Shown: positions 6,883 to 17,168 of the stretch, piece by piece
Layout: each line of letters starts with the position of its first letter
How positions within the stretch are numbered: position 1 is the stretch's first letter
NCBI GenBank assembly: GCA_030432755.1
Contig: JAUILZ010000011.1
Location: 62,001 to 126,000, forward strand
From: Gammaproteobacteria bacterium
GTDB taxonomy: Bacteria; Pseudomonadota; Gammaproteobacteria; Arenicellales; Poriferihabitantaceae
DNA: 64,000 nucleotides
Direction of reading: 5' to 3'
Made by a program: the position numbers and the translations under genes
The notes under the pieces: generated by a model
Told to the model about the DNA's origin: nothing
Database searches by the model: none
Seen by the model: only the letters and a program-made list of their open reading frames with translations

Positions 6883-9293
6883 CCTCCCTCCGCGAAGACG
6901 AATGGCGTGGTAAAGATGAAGCCCAGCGCGCTGCTCACGCGCTCGCGCGCATGGCGGCGCAGGTTGGCGCCGTTGTTGTAGTGCCCCGGCCCGGACGCGT
7001 TGAGCGGCAGGGTCATCGATCCCAGTTCATCCAGCACGCCCTGGATCAGGGGACTGTCGGCAATGTCCTGGCCGGTGTAGGCCGCGTTGAGGGCGTCCAG
7101 TTCGTGCTGGTCGTAGACCCCGTCATCGGCGTCGCAGTAGTCGTTCCAGCTCCTCCCGGTGAGAATCTCCGTCACCGGCGCATCGATCGCGGACTCCTCC
7201 ACCTGGTAGTCGAGTATGACGCACATCAGGAGATTGAAGTCGAAGGCGTTATCGCCGTCGTTATACCTCCCGGGATCGATGATTGCCGCTCCGAGCAATG
7301 CATACAGGTGCGCGCGCTCGAGCTCGGTGTAGTTGTCGAAGTTGCCGACCGCGTGCATCCACAACCAGGCGGCGACGTCGGCGACGTAGTACTTGCCGTC
7401 AGCGCGTCTCGGCAGCACATCCTCCCAGCGTTTTTCCCAGGACTGGCCGCGATCACAGTCGTCGCAACCGACGGTGGTGCGCATGTCCCCTTCCCGATCC
7501 GTCAGGCGGTTGTAGTTGTTCTCGAAGGCGAGAGCGGAGTCCGACGCCTCCACGGAATTCTGTCCACCGAACACGTTGTGCAGCGGGCGGAAAAAGTCCC
7601 CGGCGAGGTCCTCCTCGACCACGCTGCCCACCGTGCGCCCGGCGCGTCCTCCGTTGTAGTAAGCGCCGCCGAAATAGGCCTCGATGTTCTCGAGGTTGCT
7701 CTTGTTCGCCATGTAGAGCGCGCGCTCGTGGGTGGTGAAGTACTTGAACTGCTCTTGACTGTGGAACATTTCCGAGATTGCATAGCCGCGGATAAACGCG
7801 AGGAAATCCTTGCTCGGGCCGAGCGCCTCCCAGGCGGCGCGCAATTGCTCCATGCGCGCCTCGTCCAGGTTGTCGTCCGCGAGCCCGGCGATGATCATCA
7901 CCGGCAGGTTCTTCTTCGCTTCCGGATGCTGCATCGACAGCGGCATCAGGTTGTCGATCTTGGCGCTGGCGTCAACGCCGCTGACCTGCTGACCGAAGAT
8001 GGTCACGGCGCCGGGGAAATGCCGGTCAGTGTCGAAATCCACCTCGGTGGCAAAGCCCTGGTTCTGGATGTAGGGCACCTCCATGTCCGTCAGCAGTTTC
8101 GCAGTTTCCGGAATGGTCTCGCTCTCGTGATCGGGATCTCCCTCGCCGAAGATGCCGTAGTAGAGCTGGTGAATCTCGCGCGCGAAGTCCTCGTTGCATT
8201 CGCACTCACCCGACCAGGGGCTCCAGCGGTTGTTGCGATGGCCGTATTGCATCGCCACCGCGGCGGATTTCGCCGCCACGCCCAGGACCTCGTGGTATGG
8301 CAACCCGGCCGCGTGGGCCGCCATGATGTCGTCGTAGTAGCGCGCCACCTGGCGGCGGCTGACCGATGCATCGAGATTCACCGCGAGGTGGTAGTTGGTC
8401 TCCCAGAAGCCGATGCGCTGGCGGAACGGGTTCATGCCGCGTACCGTGATCATGCGGTTGAAGGCGTCGTCGAAGTTGTAGCCGTCCAGGCCGTACTGGT
8501 CGCGCCTGTCGTTTGGTATCGGCAGGAAAGACGATCGCGAGGAGATGAAGTTCTGGAACCCTGTCAGCGTGCCGTGGGCAGAGGCGGTATCGTCGTAACG
8601 ATCCCCCGGCAGTATCGGCGACAGCTTCGGATTGTGCTCGTCGAAAGTCAGCATCTCGCGGATCGCATCGCCGGGCGGCATGTTCGCCCAGGCGTGAATC
8701 TGCGGCTCGAGAGCATGACCGCCGAAGGCGAACACCTTGAGCACCTTGCGCACCGCGCGTTCGTCCCAGCCGCCACGGGTCAGCACCGGCAGACCCAACT
8801 GGATCGGATTGGCATGCGAGATGCCCAGGCTGAAGATGGCAAGACCGGCATCCGGAGGATCGACCTGCCAATAGGCGACGTTGGTCGTCTCCTGCATTGC
8901 CAGTGGCAGCGAAAAACAGTTCTCCCCCTCGACCAGGTCAAGACTGTCTCCATTGATTTCAAATACGATTCCGCCACCCTGCAGGTCACCACTGCTTCGG
9001 AGGAAGAAACACAGTTCGAGATCCTCACCGACGGCGGAGAACTGCGCGCTGAGCGGCGCGTCAGTGGACACGATATGGGCGCCCGACTCGGTCTCATCCA
9101 GCGCCAGTTCCGTTGTCGTCCCGCCTTCCAGCAGGTATTCGTGCAGGATGGTCTGCAAGCCACCCAGCTCGGAGGAGTTGATCGCATGCGCTGGGTAAAT
9201 GGCGGACGCCGCCACGAGCGCCAGTACGAGCGCAAGCCTGCGCGTAAGGCCAGGCCATTCCGCCAGCACTACCGCAGACATCCCACGGTCCAT
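6879..9293 (-). CDS. DUF1800 family secreted protein
   Basis: 804 residues. The first ATG (9293) gives a signal peptide with hydrophobic core LALVLALVAASAIYPAHA; an ATG 12 bp downstream would also work. The family blocks are visible: GMNPFRQRIGFWETNYHLAV, NEDFAREIHQLYYGIFG and a C-terminal LRRHARERVSSALGFIFTTP. It is longer than many DUF1800 proteins because of an N-terminal beta-rich region (residues ~30-170) and inserts with CECN and CDDCD cysteines. It is first in the operon with DUF1501 and the CxxCH protein, so all three probably act outside the cytoplasm. The biochemical role is unknown. Confidence 0.85.
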   Translation of the reverse strand: MDRGMSAVVLAEWPGLTRRLALVLALVAASAIYPAHAINSSELGGLQTILHEYLLEGGTTTELALDETESGAHIVSTDAPLSAQFSAVGEDLELCFFLRSSGDLQGGGIVFEINGDSLDLVEGENCFSLPLAMQETTNVAYWQVDPPDAGLAIFSLGISHANPIQLGLPVLTRGGWDERAVRKVLKVFAFGGHALEPQIHAWANMPPGDAIREMLTFDEHNPKLSPILPGDRYDDTASAHGTLTGFQNFISSRSSFLPIPNDRRDQYGLDGYNFDDAFNRMITVRGMNPFRQRIGFWETNYHLAVNLDASVSRRQVARYYDDIMAAHAAGLPYHEVLGVAAKSAAVAMQYGHRNNRWSPWSGECECNEDFAREIHQLYYGIFGEGDPDHESETIPETAKLLTDMEVPYIQNQGFATEVDFDTDRHFPGAVTIFGQQVSGVDASAKIDNLMPLSMQHPEAKKNLPVMIIAGLADDNLDEARMEQLRAAWEALGPSKDFLAFIRGYAISEMFHSQEQFKYFTTHERALYMANKSNLENIEAYFGGAYYNGGRAGRTVGSVVEEDLAGDFFRPLHNVFGGQNSVEASDSALAFENNYNRLTDREGDMRTTVGCDDCDRGQSWEKRWEDVLPRRADGKYYVADVAAWLWMHAVGNFDNYTELERAHLYALLGAAIIDPGRYNDGDNAFDFNLLMCVILDYQVEESAIDAPVTEILTGRSWNDYCDADDGVYDQHELDALNAAYTGQDIADSPLIQGVLDELGSMTLPLNASGPGHYNNGANLRRHARERVSSALGFIFTTPFVFAEGG

Positions 9294-9646
9294 TGTTATG
9301 CCGTTATTCTGCCGTGACCTGCGATGCGGTCGGCGCCAGTGCTATCGCATCGTGACACCGGGCATGCAAGACGCTGACGAATGCGCCACATACCGCATCG
9401 GATCAGGCGTTTTTCTTTGCCCGGCCTGCCATGACGACGCCATCCCGGCGGCTATCGCTTATACAACAGCACGATCAACCGTGGCGCACCTCCGTCAAGG
9501 CGGGGTGCGAATCAAGCGTACACGGGAATACCGGACCCCCAAACCGTGCAGCCAGTGTACCCTATTTCTATGCCGGGATTAAACTGTCGCGCGCCGGAAA
9601 CACCATGTTGCGGGAGAACGCGGCGGGCCAAGCCGCCCGAAATACC
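9294..9646. other. 353-bp stretch without a convincing gene
   Basis: This lies between the stop of nspC and the start of the DUF1800 gene, both on the minus strand, so it should hold the promoter of the DUF1800 operon and the end of the polyamine operon. I see no consensus sigma-70 promoter, no strong hairpin with a T-run and no repeat. Plus-strand frames here have poor coding character. Confidence 0.5.
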
Positions 9647-10822
9647 CTATCCGAGACGATCGCGGAAGTCGGCATAGTCGAATGTCCGCACCACTTCCAG
9701 GGAGTCGTCACGCGAATCCCAAATCGCGATGGCCGGAAGGCGGATGCCGTTGAAGGTGGTGGTCTTTACCATGGTGTAGTGCGCCATGTCGTCGAACAGC
9801 AGGCGCTGTCCCGGCTCGAGAGGCGCTTCGAAGCTGTAGTCGCCGATCACGTCGCCCGCAAGGCAGGTCATGCCGCCGAGGCGGGCCGTGTACGCCTTCT
9901 CGCCCGACTCACCGGCGCCGAGTATCTCCGCGCGATAGGGCATTTCCAGGGTGTCCGGCATGTGGCAGGTGGCGGAGGTATCGAGTATGGCCTGGGGCAT
10001 ATCGTTCCATGCAACGTCCAGCACCTCGGCCACGAGCACCCCGCTGCGTATGGCGATCGCCTCGCCGGGTTCGAGGTAGACCTGGACGTCGTGGCGGGCG
10101 GAGAAATCGCGCACCAGGTCAATCAGGTCATCCACCTGGTAGTCCGGCCGGGTGATGTGGTGGCCGCCGCCAAAATTGACCCAGCGCATGTCACTCATCA
10201 GGTGGCCGAACTTTTCCTCCACCACGGCAAGCGTGCGCGCGAGCGGCGGCAGGTCCTGCTCGCAGAGCGTGTGGAAGTGCAGGCCGTCGATACCCGCGAG
10301 ATCCTCGCCGTCAAACTGCGATACAGGGATGCCCAGGCGCGAACTGGGTGCGCAGGGATCGTAGATCGCCACCGCGCCCTCGGAATGCTGCGGGTTGATG
10401 CGTAGCCCGAAGGACAGGCCGGGGCGATTGCGTTGCGCAGCCAGGGTGTTTTCACGAAAGCGATGCCATTGGCTGAAGCTGTTGAACACTACGTGGTCCG
10501 CGAAGTCGAGGATCGCGTCCAGGTCCTCGGCGTTGTAGCCTGCCGAAAAGACATGTACCTCGCCGCCGTAGTGGTCCTTGCCGAGACGCGCCTCGTGCAA
10601 CCCGCTGGCGCAGGTTCCCGAGAGATAGCGCGCGACCAGTTCACCCAGGGGCCAGCAGGAAAACGCCTTCAGCGCCGCCAGAACGCGCGCGCCGCTTTGC
10701 GTTTGCACCCGGTTCAGGATGCGCAGGTTTTCCTCGATCCGCGCGCGGTCGACGACGAAGCAGGGCGACGGCACCCGCGACGGGTCAAAGTCACGGAAGG
10801 TATCCGCCTGGAACGTGGACAT
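9647..10822 (-). CDS. nspC: Carboxynorspermidine/carboxyspermidine decarboxylase
   Basis: About 391 residues, a fold III PLP enzyme that decarboxylates carboxynorspermidine or carboxyspermidine to the triamine. The Schiff-base Lys is K52 in VLAALKAFSCW. Other family blocks are FHTLCEQ, WVNFGGGHHIT, YLEPGEAIA and CLAGDVIGDYSF, the last supplying the active-site Cys of the alanine-racemase-like fold. I start at the ATG at 10822 rather than 21 codons upstream, because that places it 7 bp after the stop of the dehydrogenase gene and removes a non-conserved extension. It is third in an operon with speA and the dehydrogenase. Confidence 0.92.
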   Translation of the reverse strand: MSTFQADTFRDFDPSRVPSPCFVVDRARIEENLRILNRVQTQSGARVLAALKAFSCWPLGELVARYLSGTCASGLHEARLGKDHYGGEVHVFSAGYNAEDLDAILDFADHVVFNSFSQWHRFRENTLAAQRNRPGLSFGLRINPQHSEGAVAIYDPCAPSSRLGIPVSQFDGEDLAGIDGLHFHTLCEQDLPPLARTLAVVEEKFGHLMSDMRWVNFGGGHHITRPDYQVDDLIDLVRDFSARHDVQVYLEPGEAIAIRSGVLVAEVLDVAWNDMPQAILDTSATCHMPDTLEMPYRAEILGAGESGEKAYTARLGGMTCLAGDVIGDYSFEAPLEPGQRLLFDDMAHYTMVKTTTFNGIRLPAIAIWDSRDDSLEVVRTFDYADFRDRLG

Positions 10823-10829
10823 TTCTGGG

Positions 10830-12029
<1,200 letters not shown>

Positions 12030-12047
12030 GTTTTTCTCCCGTGAATG

Positions 12048-13943
12048 TTAGCGTTCGAAATAGGTGTAGCCACGCAGGCTTTCGCTGAATGCGCCCAGCA
12101 TCTGCTGGCGCTGCGCCACCGTGATGCGGCCACTGCGGACCCCCGCCTCGGCGCTGTCGCGGAAGCGGCGGTAGAGAGTGTCGGGCTGGTATTCGACATA
12201 GCTGAGCACGTCGGCGATGCTGTCGCCGTGGAGTTCATGGATGAAGTCGAAGCTGCCGTCGTCGTTGATGCGCACGCTGGCGACATGGGTGTCGCCGAAC
12301 AGGTTGTGCAGGTCGCCCAGGGTTTCCTGGTAGGCGCCCACGAGGAATACCCCGAGATCGTATTCCTCGTCGTCGCGTAGCGGATGCAGCGGCAGCCGAT
12401 GCGCGACCCCTTCCCCTGTGGCGAAGTGATCAAGCTTGCCGTCGCAGTCGCAGGTCAGGTCGGCGATTACCGCGAGCCGCGTCGGCTCCTCGTCGAGGCG
12501 ATGGATCGGCATCACCGGAAACACCTGCTGGATTGCCCAGGCATCGGGTAGCGACTGGAACACGCTGAAGTTGCCGTAGTAGATGTCCGCGAGCCGTCCG
12601 GGAAGCGCTTCCAGTTCCGCCGACAGCCGCTCGGCGTCACGCGCATGTACCGCCACCTCCTGCATCACCGCAAGATACATGCGCTCCGCCAGGGATCGCA
12701 GGCGCAGGTTGACATCACCGCGCTGGAACATCTCGCGCGCCTGGTCGCGGTAGTAGGTCGCGTCATTGTAGCTTTCCTGCATGTTGCGCGGCGTGACATT
12801 ACCGATGAGCTCCAGCAGGTATTTCAGCGGGTCGGGCGCGTCTTCGGGAAGCGATTCGTCCACCGGCTCCGGGTGGAATGTCGCCACGTCGAGGATGTTG
12901 AACAGCAGCACCGAGGTATAGGCCACGGTGGCGCGGCCCGATTCCGTCACCAGGTGCGGATGTGGAATGCCGGCGGGATCCATGGCCTCCTGCACCCCCT
13001 CGACGATATCGGCGCAGTATTCCCTGAGCGAGTAGTTTCGGCTGTGACCGCTGCCGCCGCGGGTACCGTCGTAGTCCACCGCGAGGCCGCCGCCGAGATC
13101 GAGGTAGCCGAGCGGCGCGCCCTCTTCCAGTAGCCCGCCGTAGTAGCGGCAGGCCTCGCGCACGCCGTCACGAATATTGCGGATGTTCGGAATCTGGGAA
13201 CCGATGTGGTAATGCAGCAGCTGCAGGCAGTCCAGCATCTCCGCGTCGCGCAACCGGTCCACGACGTCGATCAGCTGGGTGGCGGTGAGACCGAAAAGGC
13301 TGCGGTCGCCGCTGTCGGAGGACCAGTGTCCGTCCACCCGGGTTGAGAGCTTTACCCGCACCCCGAGGAGCGGCGCGATGCCCAGCGCGCGGCTACGCTC
13401 GATCACCAGGTCAAGCTCGGCGCGCGATTCCGCCACCAGGAAGCAACGCCGCCCGAGCTGGCGCGCGCGCAGCGCGAGATCGATGAGTTCCCCGTCCTTG
13501 TAGCCATTGCAGATGATCAGCCGTTCGTCGTCGTCGAGCATCGCCATGGCCACCAGCAGTTCCGCCTTGCTACCGGCCTCCAGGCCATGGTGCCAGGGCC
13601 GGCCGCACTGCACGACCTCCTCGATGATCTGGCTCTGCTGGTTGACCTTGATCGGGAACACGCCGCGGTAGTGCCCCTGGTAGCTGCTCTCGTCAATCAC
13701 CTCGGCAAAGGTCTCGTTGATCCGGCGGATGCCCTTCTCCAGATGGTTCTCCACCCGCAGCAGCACCGGCATGTCGAATCCCCGCTCGCGCAGGCCGCGG
13801 GCGATCTCGGGCAGCGGCACCGACACCTCTCCACCGGGCAGTTGCACCGCGACCTCGCCGTCGTCGTTGACGCGAAAGTGGCCGGCGCCCCAGTGCTGGA
13901 TGCCATAGAGGTCGGCGGATTGTTGCGGGCTCCAATCGTTCAT
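12048..13943 (-). CDS. speA: Biosynthetic arginine decarboxylase
   Basis: 631 residues, normal length for SpeA. It converts arginine to agmatine, the first step to putrescine. The PLP-binding Lys is K99 in GVFPIKVNQQ. The conserved HYHIGSQIPNI, YLDLGGGLAVDYDGT and LVTESGR blocks are present. It leads the operon speA - dehydrogenase - nspC. The window lacks an agmatinase or agmatine deiminase, so the agmatine-to-putrescine step must be encoded elsewhere. There is no SpeD or SpeE here, so the triamine is made by the carboxyspermidine route. Confidence 0.95.
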   Translation of the reverse strand: MNDWSPQQSADLYGIQHWGAGHFRVNDDGEVAVQLPGGEVSVPLPEIARGLRERGFDMPVLLRVENHLEKGIRRINETFAEVIDESSYQGHYRGVFPIKVNQQSQIIEEVVQCGRPWHHGLEAGSKAELLVAMAMLDDDERLIICNGYKDGELIDLALRARQLGRRCFLVAESRAELDLVIERSRALGIAPLLGVRVKLSTRVDGHWSSDSGDRSLFGLTATQLIDVVDRLRDAEMLDCLQLLHYHIGSQIPNIRNIRDGVREACRYYGGLLEEGAPLGYLDLGGGLAVDYDGTRGGSGHSRNYSLREYCADIVEGVQEAMDPAGIPHPHLVTESGRATVAYTSVLLFNILDVATFHPEPVDESLPEDAPDPLKYLLELIGNVTPRNMQESYNDATYYRDQAREMFQRGDVNLRLRSLAERMYLAVMQEVAVHARDAERLSAELEALPGRLADIYYGNFSVFQSLPDAWAIQQVFPVMPIHRLDEEPTRLAVIADLTCDCDGKLDHFATGEGVAHRLPLHPLRDDEEYDLGVFLVGAYQETLGDLHNLFGDTHVASVRINDDGSFDFIHELHGDSIADVLSYVEYQPDTLYRRFRDSAEAGVRSGRITVAQRQQMLGAFSESLRGYTYFER

Positions 13944-14088
13944 AGTGAATTCGCGGATTCCGGTCGAGGGTAACAGCGGAGTGTAACAATCCCGTGGCAG
14001 TGGCCCGGGACGGGGTGTGGATTATCTCCGTAATCACTCCTGGTGAAACGCCGCGAAGGGTAATTTTCCGTTGCCGGGGCGGACGAAC

Positions 14089-14877
14089 TCAGCCGAATGC
14101 GGCGCTGGTGATGCAGACGCGGCGCCCGCTGCCGGTGGTCTCCACCGCCACCGGCACGCCGTAGATGCGGGTCAGCCGCTCCGCGGTCAGCACCTCGGTC
14201 GGCGCGCCGGCAGCGATCACGCCGCCATCGTGCATCAGTACGACCTTTGCATCCAGCGACCAGGCGTGATCCGGGTTGTGGGTCGACATGACCACGCCGA
14301 TACCCCGCCGCGCCGCGTCGCGCGCGAGATGCGCGACCTCCTGCAGCAACCGCGCCTGGTTGCCGAAGTCGAGGCTCGCGCCAGGTTCGTCCATGACCAT
14401 GAGGTCGGCCTGCTGCGCCAGCGCGCGGGCGATCAGGACCATCTGCCGTTGTCCGCCGGACAGGCGCGAATAGTCCTGTTCAGCGAGATGGCCGAGGCCG
14501 AGCCTCTCGAGCGCCGCCACGGCTTCATCCCGTTCCTTTTGCCCCGGCTGACCAAGCAGGCCGAGCCGCGGAGCGCAGCCCATGAGCACGACCTCCAGCA
14601 CCGGGTAGGGAAACGGCGGCACGTGGGACTGCGGCACGTAGGCGATGCGCCGGGCAATCGCGGCGCGTCCCAGGCGGGTGATCGGCGCTCCATCCAGCAC
14701 GACTTCGCCGGACAATGCCGGGATCAACCCCAGCAGCGTCTTGAACAGCGTGGTCTTGCCGCAGCCATTGGGGCCCAGCAGGCAGACGATGTCGCCGCCG
14801 CCGAGGGAAAAGTCGATGCCCTCGCCCACCACGTGGCGGCCGTAGCCGATGGCAAGGTCGCGCGCCGCCAGCGTCAT
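14089..14877 (-). CDS. ABC importer ATP-binding protein, FecE/BtuD/MolC type
   Basis: 262 residues with intact motifs: Walker A LLGPNGCGKTT (about residues 33-43), signature RLSGGQRQM, Walker B DLMVMDEPGASLDFGNQ and switch His in STHNPDH. It energises the FecCD-type permease encoded just upstream, with a 4-bp overlap of the reading frames. The class imports Fe-siderophores, haem, cobalamin or, in MolBCA, molybdate/tungstate. The MoeA-like genes on the other side of the divergent promoter make a molybdate or tungstate substrate worth considering. Confidence 0.9.
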   Translation of the reverse strand: MTLAARDLAIGYGRHVVGEGIDFSLGGGDIVCLLGPNGCGKTTLFKTLLGLIPALSGEVVLDGAPITRLGRAAIARRIAYVPQSHVPPFPYPVLEVVLMGCAPRLGLLGQPGQKERDEAVAALERLGLGHLAEQDYSRLSGGQRQMVLIARALAQQADLMVMDEPGASLDFGNQARLLQEVAHLARDAARRGIGVVMSTHNPDHAWSLDAKVVLMHDGGVIAAGAPTEVLTAERLTRIYGVPVAVETTGSGRRVCITSAAFG

Positions 14878-15902
14878 GACCAGCCCCGCCGACCGCGCGC
14901 CAGCAGCCAGATGAAGAACGGCGCACCGATCACCGCGGTGAGAATACCGAGGGGAATCTCCGCGCCGGTGAGGGTTCGTGCCAGGGTGTCCACCAGCAGC
15001 AGGTAGCCCGCGCCGAGGAGAACCGACACCGGTAGCACGATGCCGAAGGACGGCCCCACCAGCATGCGCGCGATATGAGGCACCACGAGACCGACCCAGC
15101 CCACGACGCCCGCGATGGCCACCACCGCGGCGGTGACCAGGGTGGCAGCGACGATGATCACCAGCCGGAGCCTCGGCGCGTTGACGCCCAACGCCAGCGC
15201 CTCCTCGTCGCCCAGGGTGAGCAGGTTCACCCGCCAGCGCAGCAGGAACAGCGGCATCAGGCCGAGAAAGACGCCGGGCAACACCGGCAGCACGTCTTCC
15301 GGCGTGATCGCGGCGAGGGAGCCAAGCAGCCAGAAAGTGATCGCCGGTAACTGGTCGTAAGGGTCGGCAAGCACCTTGAGCAAGGAAGTCGCCGCACCCG
15401 CGAGGGCCCCCAGCACCACCCCGCTCAGCACCAGCACCAGGGTGGGGTCACCGCGCTCCACCGATTTGGCGATCAGCACCACGGCGGTCACCGCGGCGAT
15501 ACCGCCGGCGAAAGCCATGCCCTGGATCGCCGCCACCGGCAGCGAGAGGTAGATTCCGGTCACCGCGCCGAGCCCGGCGCCCGCCGACACGCCGAGGATG
15601 TCGGGCGAGACAAGGGGGTTGCGGAACAGCATCTGGTAGGCCGCGCCGGCGGCGGCCAGCGCACCCCCCACCATCAGAGCGGCGACGATTCGCGGCAGGC
15701 GGATCTGCCAGATCACGGACTCCACACGCGGCGGCGCCTGTCCACCGAACGCATCGAGATAGTCCCGCGGCGTCAGCGGATAGGGCCCGCTCAGCAGGGC
15801 GAAGGCGGCCAGCAGCCCGAGCGCAATGGCGAGCAGCGACAGCACCCGGCCGGCATGCCAGCGCGATGCCGGAGTCACCCCGGGGGAAAGCCGTTGCTCC
15901 AC
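14874..15902 (-). CDS. ABC importer permease, FecCD family
   Basis: 342 residues with about nine to ten membrane helices. Family blocks are seen: LPRIVAALMVGGALAAAGAAYQ, NPLVSPDILGVSAGAGLGA, GVVGWVGLVVPHIARMLVGP and GAEIPLGILTAVIGAPFFIWLL. It forms a homodimer that takes substrate from the periplasmic binding protein. The start overlaps the binding-protein gene by 28 bp, and no later ATG is available before the first helix. Confidence 0.92.
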   Translation of the reverse strand: MEQRLSPGVTPASRWHAGRVLSLLAIALGLLAAFALLSGPYPLTPRDYLDAFGGQAPPRVESVIWQIRLPRIVAALMVGGALAAAGAAYQMLFRNPLVSPDILGVSAGAGLGAVTGIYLSLPVAAIQGMAFAGGIAAVTAVVLIAKSVERGDPTLVLVLSGVVLGALAGAATSLLKVLADPYDQLPAITFWLLGSLAAITPEDVLPVLPGVFLGLMPLFLLRWRVNLLTLGDEEALALGVNAPRLRLVIIVAATLVTAAVVAIAGVVGWVGLVVPHIARMLVGPSFGIVLPVSVLLGAGYLLLVDTLARTLTGAEIPLGILTAVIGAPFFIWLLARGRRGWS

Positions 15903-16927
15903 CGGATCAAGCGCTCTAGGTCCTCGTCGTCCAGCTCGACGTGGTAGTAGAGGCGGTAGAACGCCCGGGTCTCAGCTGCCAAGTCGCCACCCCAGGCGTC
16001 GGGGTAAAACAACCCCGCGAGCCATCGGAGGCCCATCAGCCGGTTGATGGACGGCGGCCGGTCGATCCAGCCGAAAGGCGCAGTGGGCGACAGGAACACC
16101 CGCCCGCGACGCACCGCGTCGATGCCCTGCCATGCCCGAGCACTTTGCACATGTGCATGGAAAAGAGGATCCCAGGTGACGATGGTATCCGGGTCGGCGA
16201 CGATCACCTGCTCCATAAACACCTGTACCAGTCCGCGGCGCCCGTCGCCGGTGTCCGCCACGTTGCGGCCGCCGGCCCATTCGATGATCTCGCTGTTGAT
16301 GGAGCCCGCGAGCCCGGTCTCCAGGCCCTCGGGGCCGCGGGCGAGATAGGTTCGCGGGCGATCGGCTTCCGGAACATCCGCGAGTACAGTGTCGAGCTTC
16401 GCGAATGTCTCCTCCACATCACGCGCAAGAATCTCGCCCCGGTCCGCCACCCCGAGGACGTCGCCCACGAGTCGCAATGCCTCCGGGGTGGCCTCGAAGC
16501 GGCCGTCGATCAACAGGTAGGGAATCCCGGTTTGCGACTGCACCCGGTCCGCGAGGTCGATGTAGGTGTCGCGCACCGAGCCGAAGTCTATGATCAGGTC
16601 CGGTTCGCTCACGAGCATGCCCTCCAGGTTGGCCTCGCCGCCGCGCCCGGTCAGGCGCCCGGTCTCCGGCAGGTCGCGCCAGGGCTCGGCGATGTAGGGT
16701 CTCTCGTCAGGGCGCAGCGCTCGCGGCCAACCGAGCAGGACCTCGGGACGCAACACGTACACCAGCACCGAGGCGGGCGGACCGGAGGCGAATACACGGC
16801 GGATCGTGTCCGGCACCTCCACGCTGCGTCCGGCGCTGTCGACGACTGTGCGCGCCATGACGCCGGCGGGAAGCAGCAGGCTTACCAGCCAGAGGGTAAC
16901 CAGCCATGGTTTCAATGATGCTTTCAT
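15875..16927 (-). CDS. ABC importer periplasmic binding protein, FecB/BtuF type
   Basis: About 350 residues. I start at ATG 16927 (MKASLKPWLVTLWLVSLLLP); a TTG 15 bp upstream is less likely because it lies inside the palindrome. The signal peptide ends at VMA-RT. The mature part follows the class III binding-protein layout, starting VVDSAGRSVEVPDTIRRVFA, with a long backbone helix in the middle. No haem- or siderophore-specific residue can be named. The C-terminal extension FYRLYYHVELDDEDLERLIRW is typical of a subgroup usually annotated only as iron-complex binding. It is the first gene of the importer operon. Confidence 0.88.
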   Translation of the reverse strand: MKASLKPWLVTLWLVSLLLPAGVMARTVVDSAGRSVEVPDTIRRVFASGPPASVLVYVLRPEVLLGWPRALRPDERPYIAEPWRDLPETGRLTGRGGEANLEGMLVSEPDLIIDFGSVRDTYIDLADRVQSQTGIPYLLIDGRFEATPEALRLVGDVLGVADRGEILARDVEETFAKLDTVLADVPEADRPRTYLARGPEGLETGLAGSINSEIIEWAGGRNVADTGDGRRGLVQVFMEQVIVADPDTIVTWDPLFHAHVQSARAWQGIDAVRRGRVFLSPTAPFGWIDRPPSINRLMGLRWLAGLFYPDAWGGDLAAETRAFYRLYYHVELDDEDLERLIRWSNGFPPG

Positions 16928-16934
16928 CACAACG

Positions 16935-16950
16935 GATAACAATCGTTATC
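16935..16950. promoter_or_regulatory. Palindromic operator candidate upstream of the importer operon
   Basis: GATAAC-AATC-GTTATC is a perfect 6-bp inverted repeat with a 4-bp spacer, ending 8 bp before the binding-protein ATG. The half-sites resemble Fur half-sites, but the spacing (16 bp overall) does not match the standard 13-19-bp Fur arrangement, so Fur is only one option. A repressor bound here would block transcription or translation start of the importer. The MoeA-like gene starts 219 bp away in the other direction. Confidence 0.5.
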
Positions 16951-17168
16951 TGGAAGGGCGCAAAACGCGCCCGGTGTCTTCCCGCGCCGCGCAAGTATAG
17001 CGGTTTGGTCGTGTAGCGAGATGACGTCACTCTCCGGTAGTCTCTTGCCATGACGGGGCGCCGCATAACAATATGCAGTGTCTTTCATAACTTCGCGCGA
17101 CGCGTAGTCGGGAAGCGCCGTGGCCGCCGCCCTTGCTACCATTCAGCCCCTGCTCCCGCGTATTCATC

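Noticed and set aside
6768..9317. 849-codon plus-strand frame opposite the DUF1800 gene
   Set aside because: It is a GC-rich shadow with no family motif; the minus strand has a signal peptide and DUF1800 blocks.
9199..9582. 127-codon plus-strand frame with CPAC and CSQC cysteines
   Set aside because: It starts inside the antisense of the DUF1800 signal peptide, its composition is poor, and the Cys pairs do not form a known zinc ribbon.
16931..16944. Similarity of CGGATAACAAT to the E. coli lac operator
   Set aside because: Only about ten bases match, no LacI-family gene is near, and the symmetry of the local palindrome is different.
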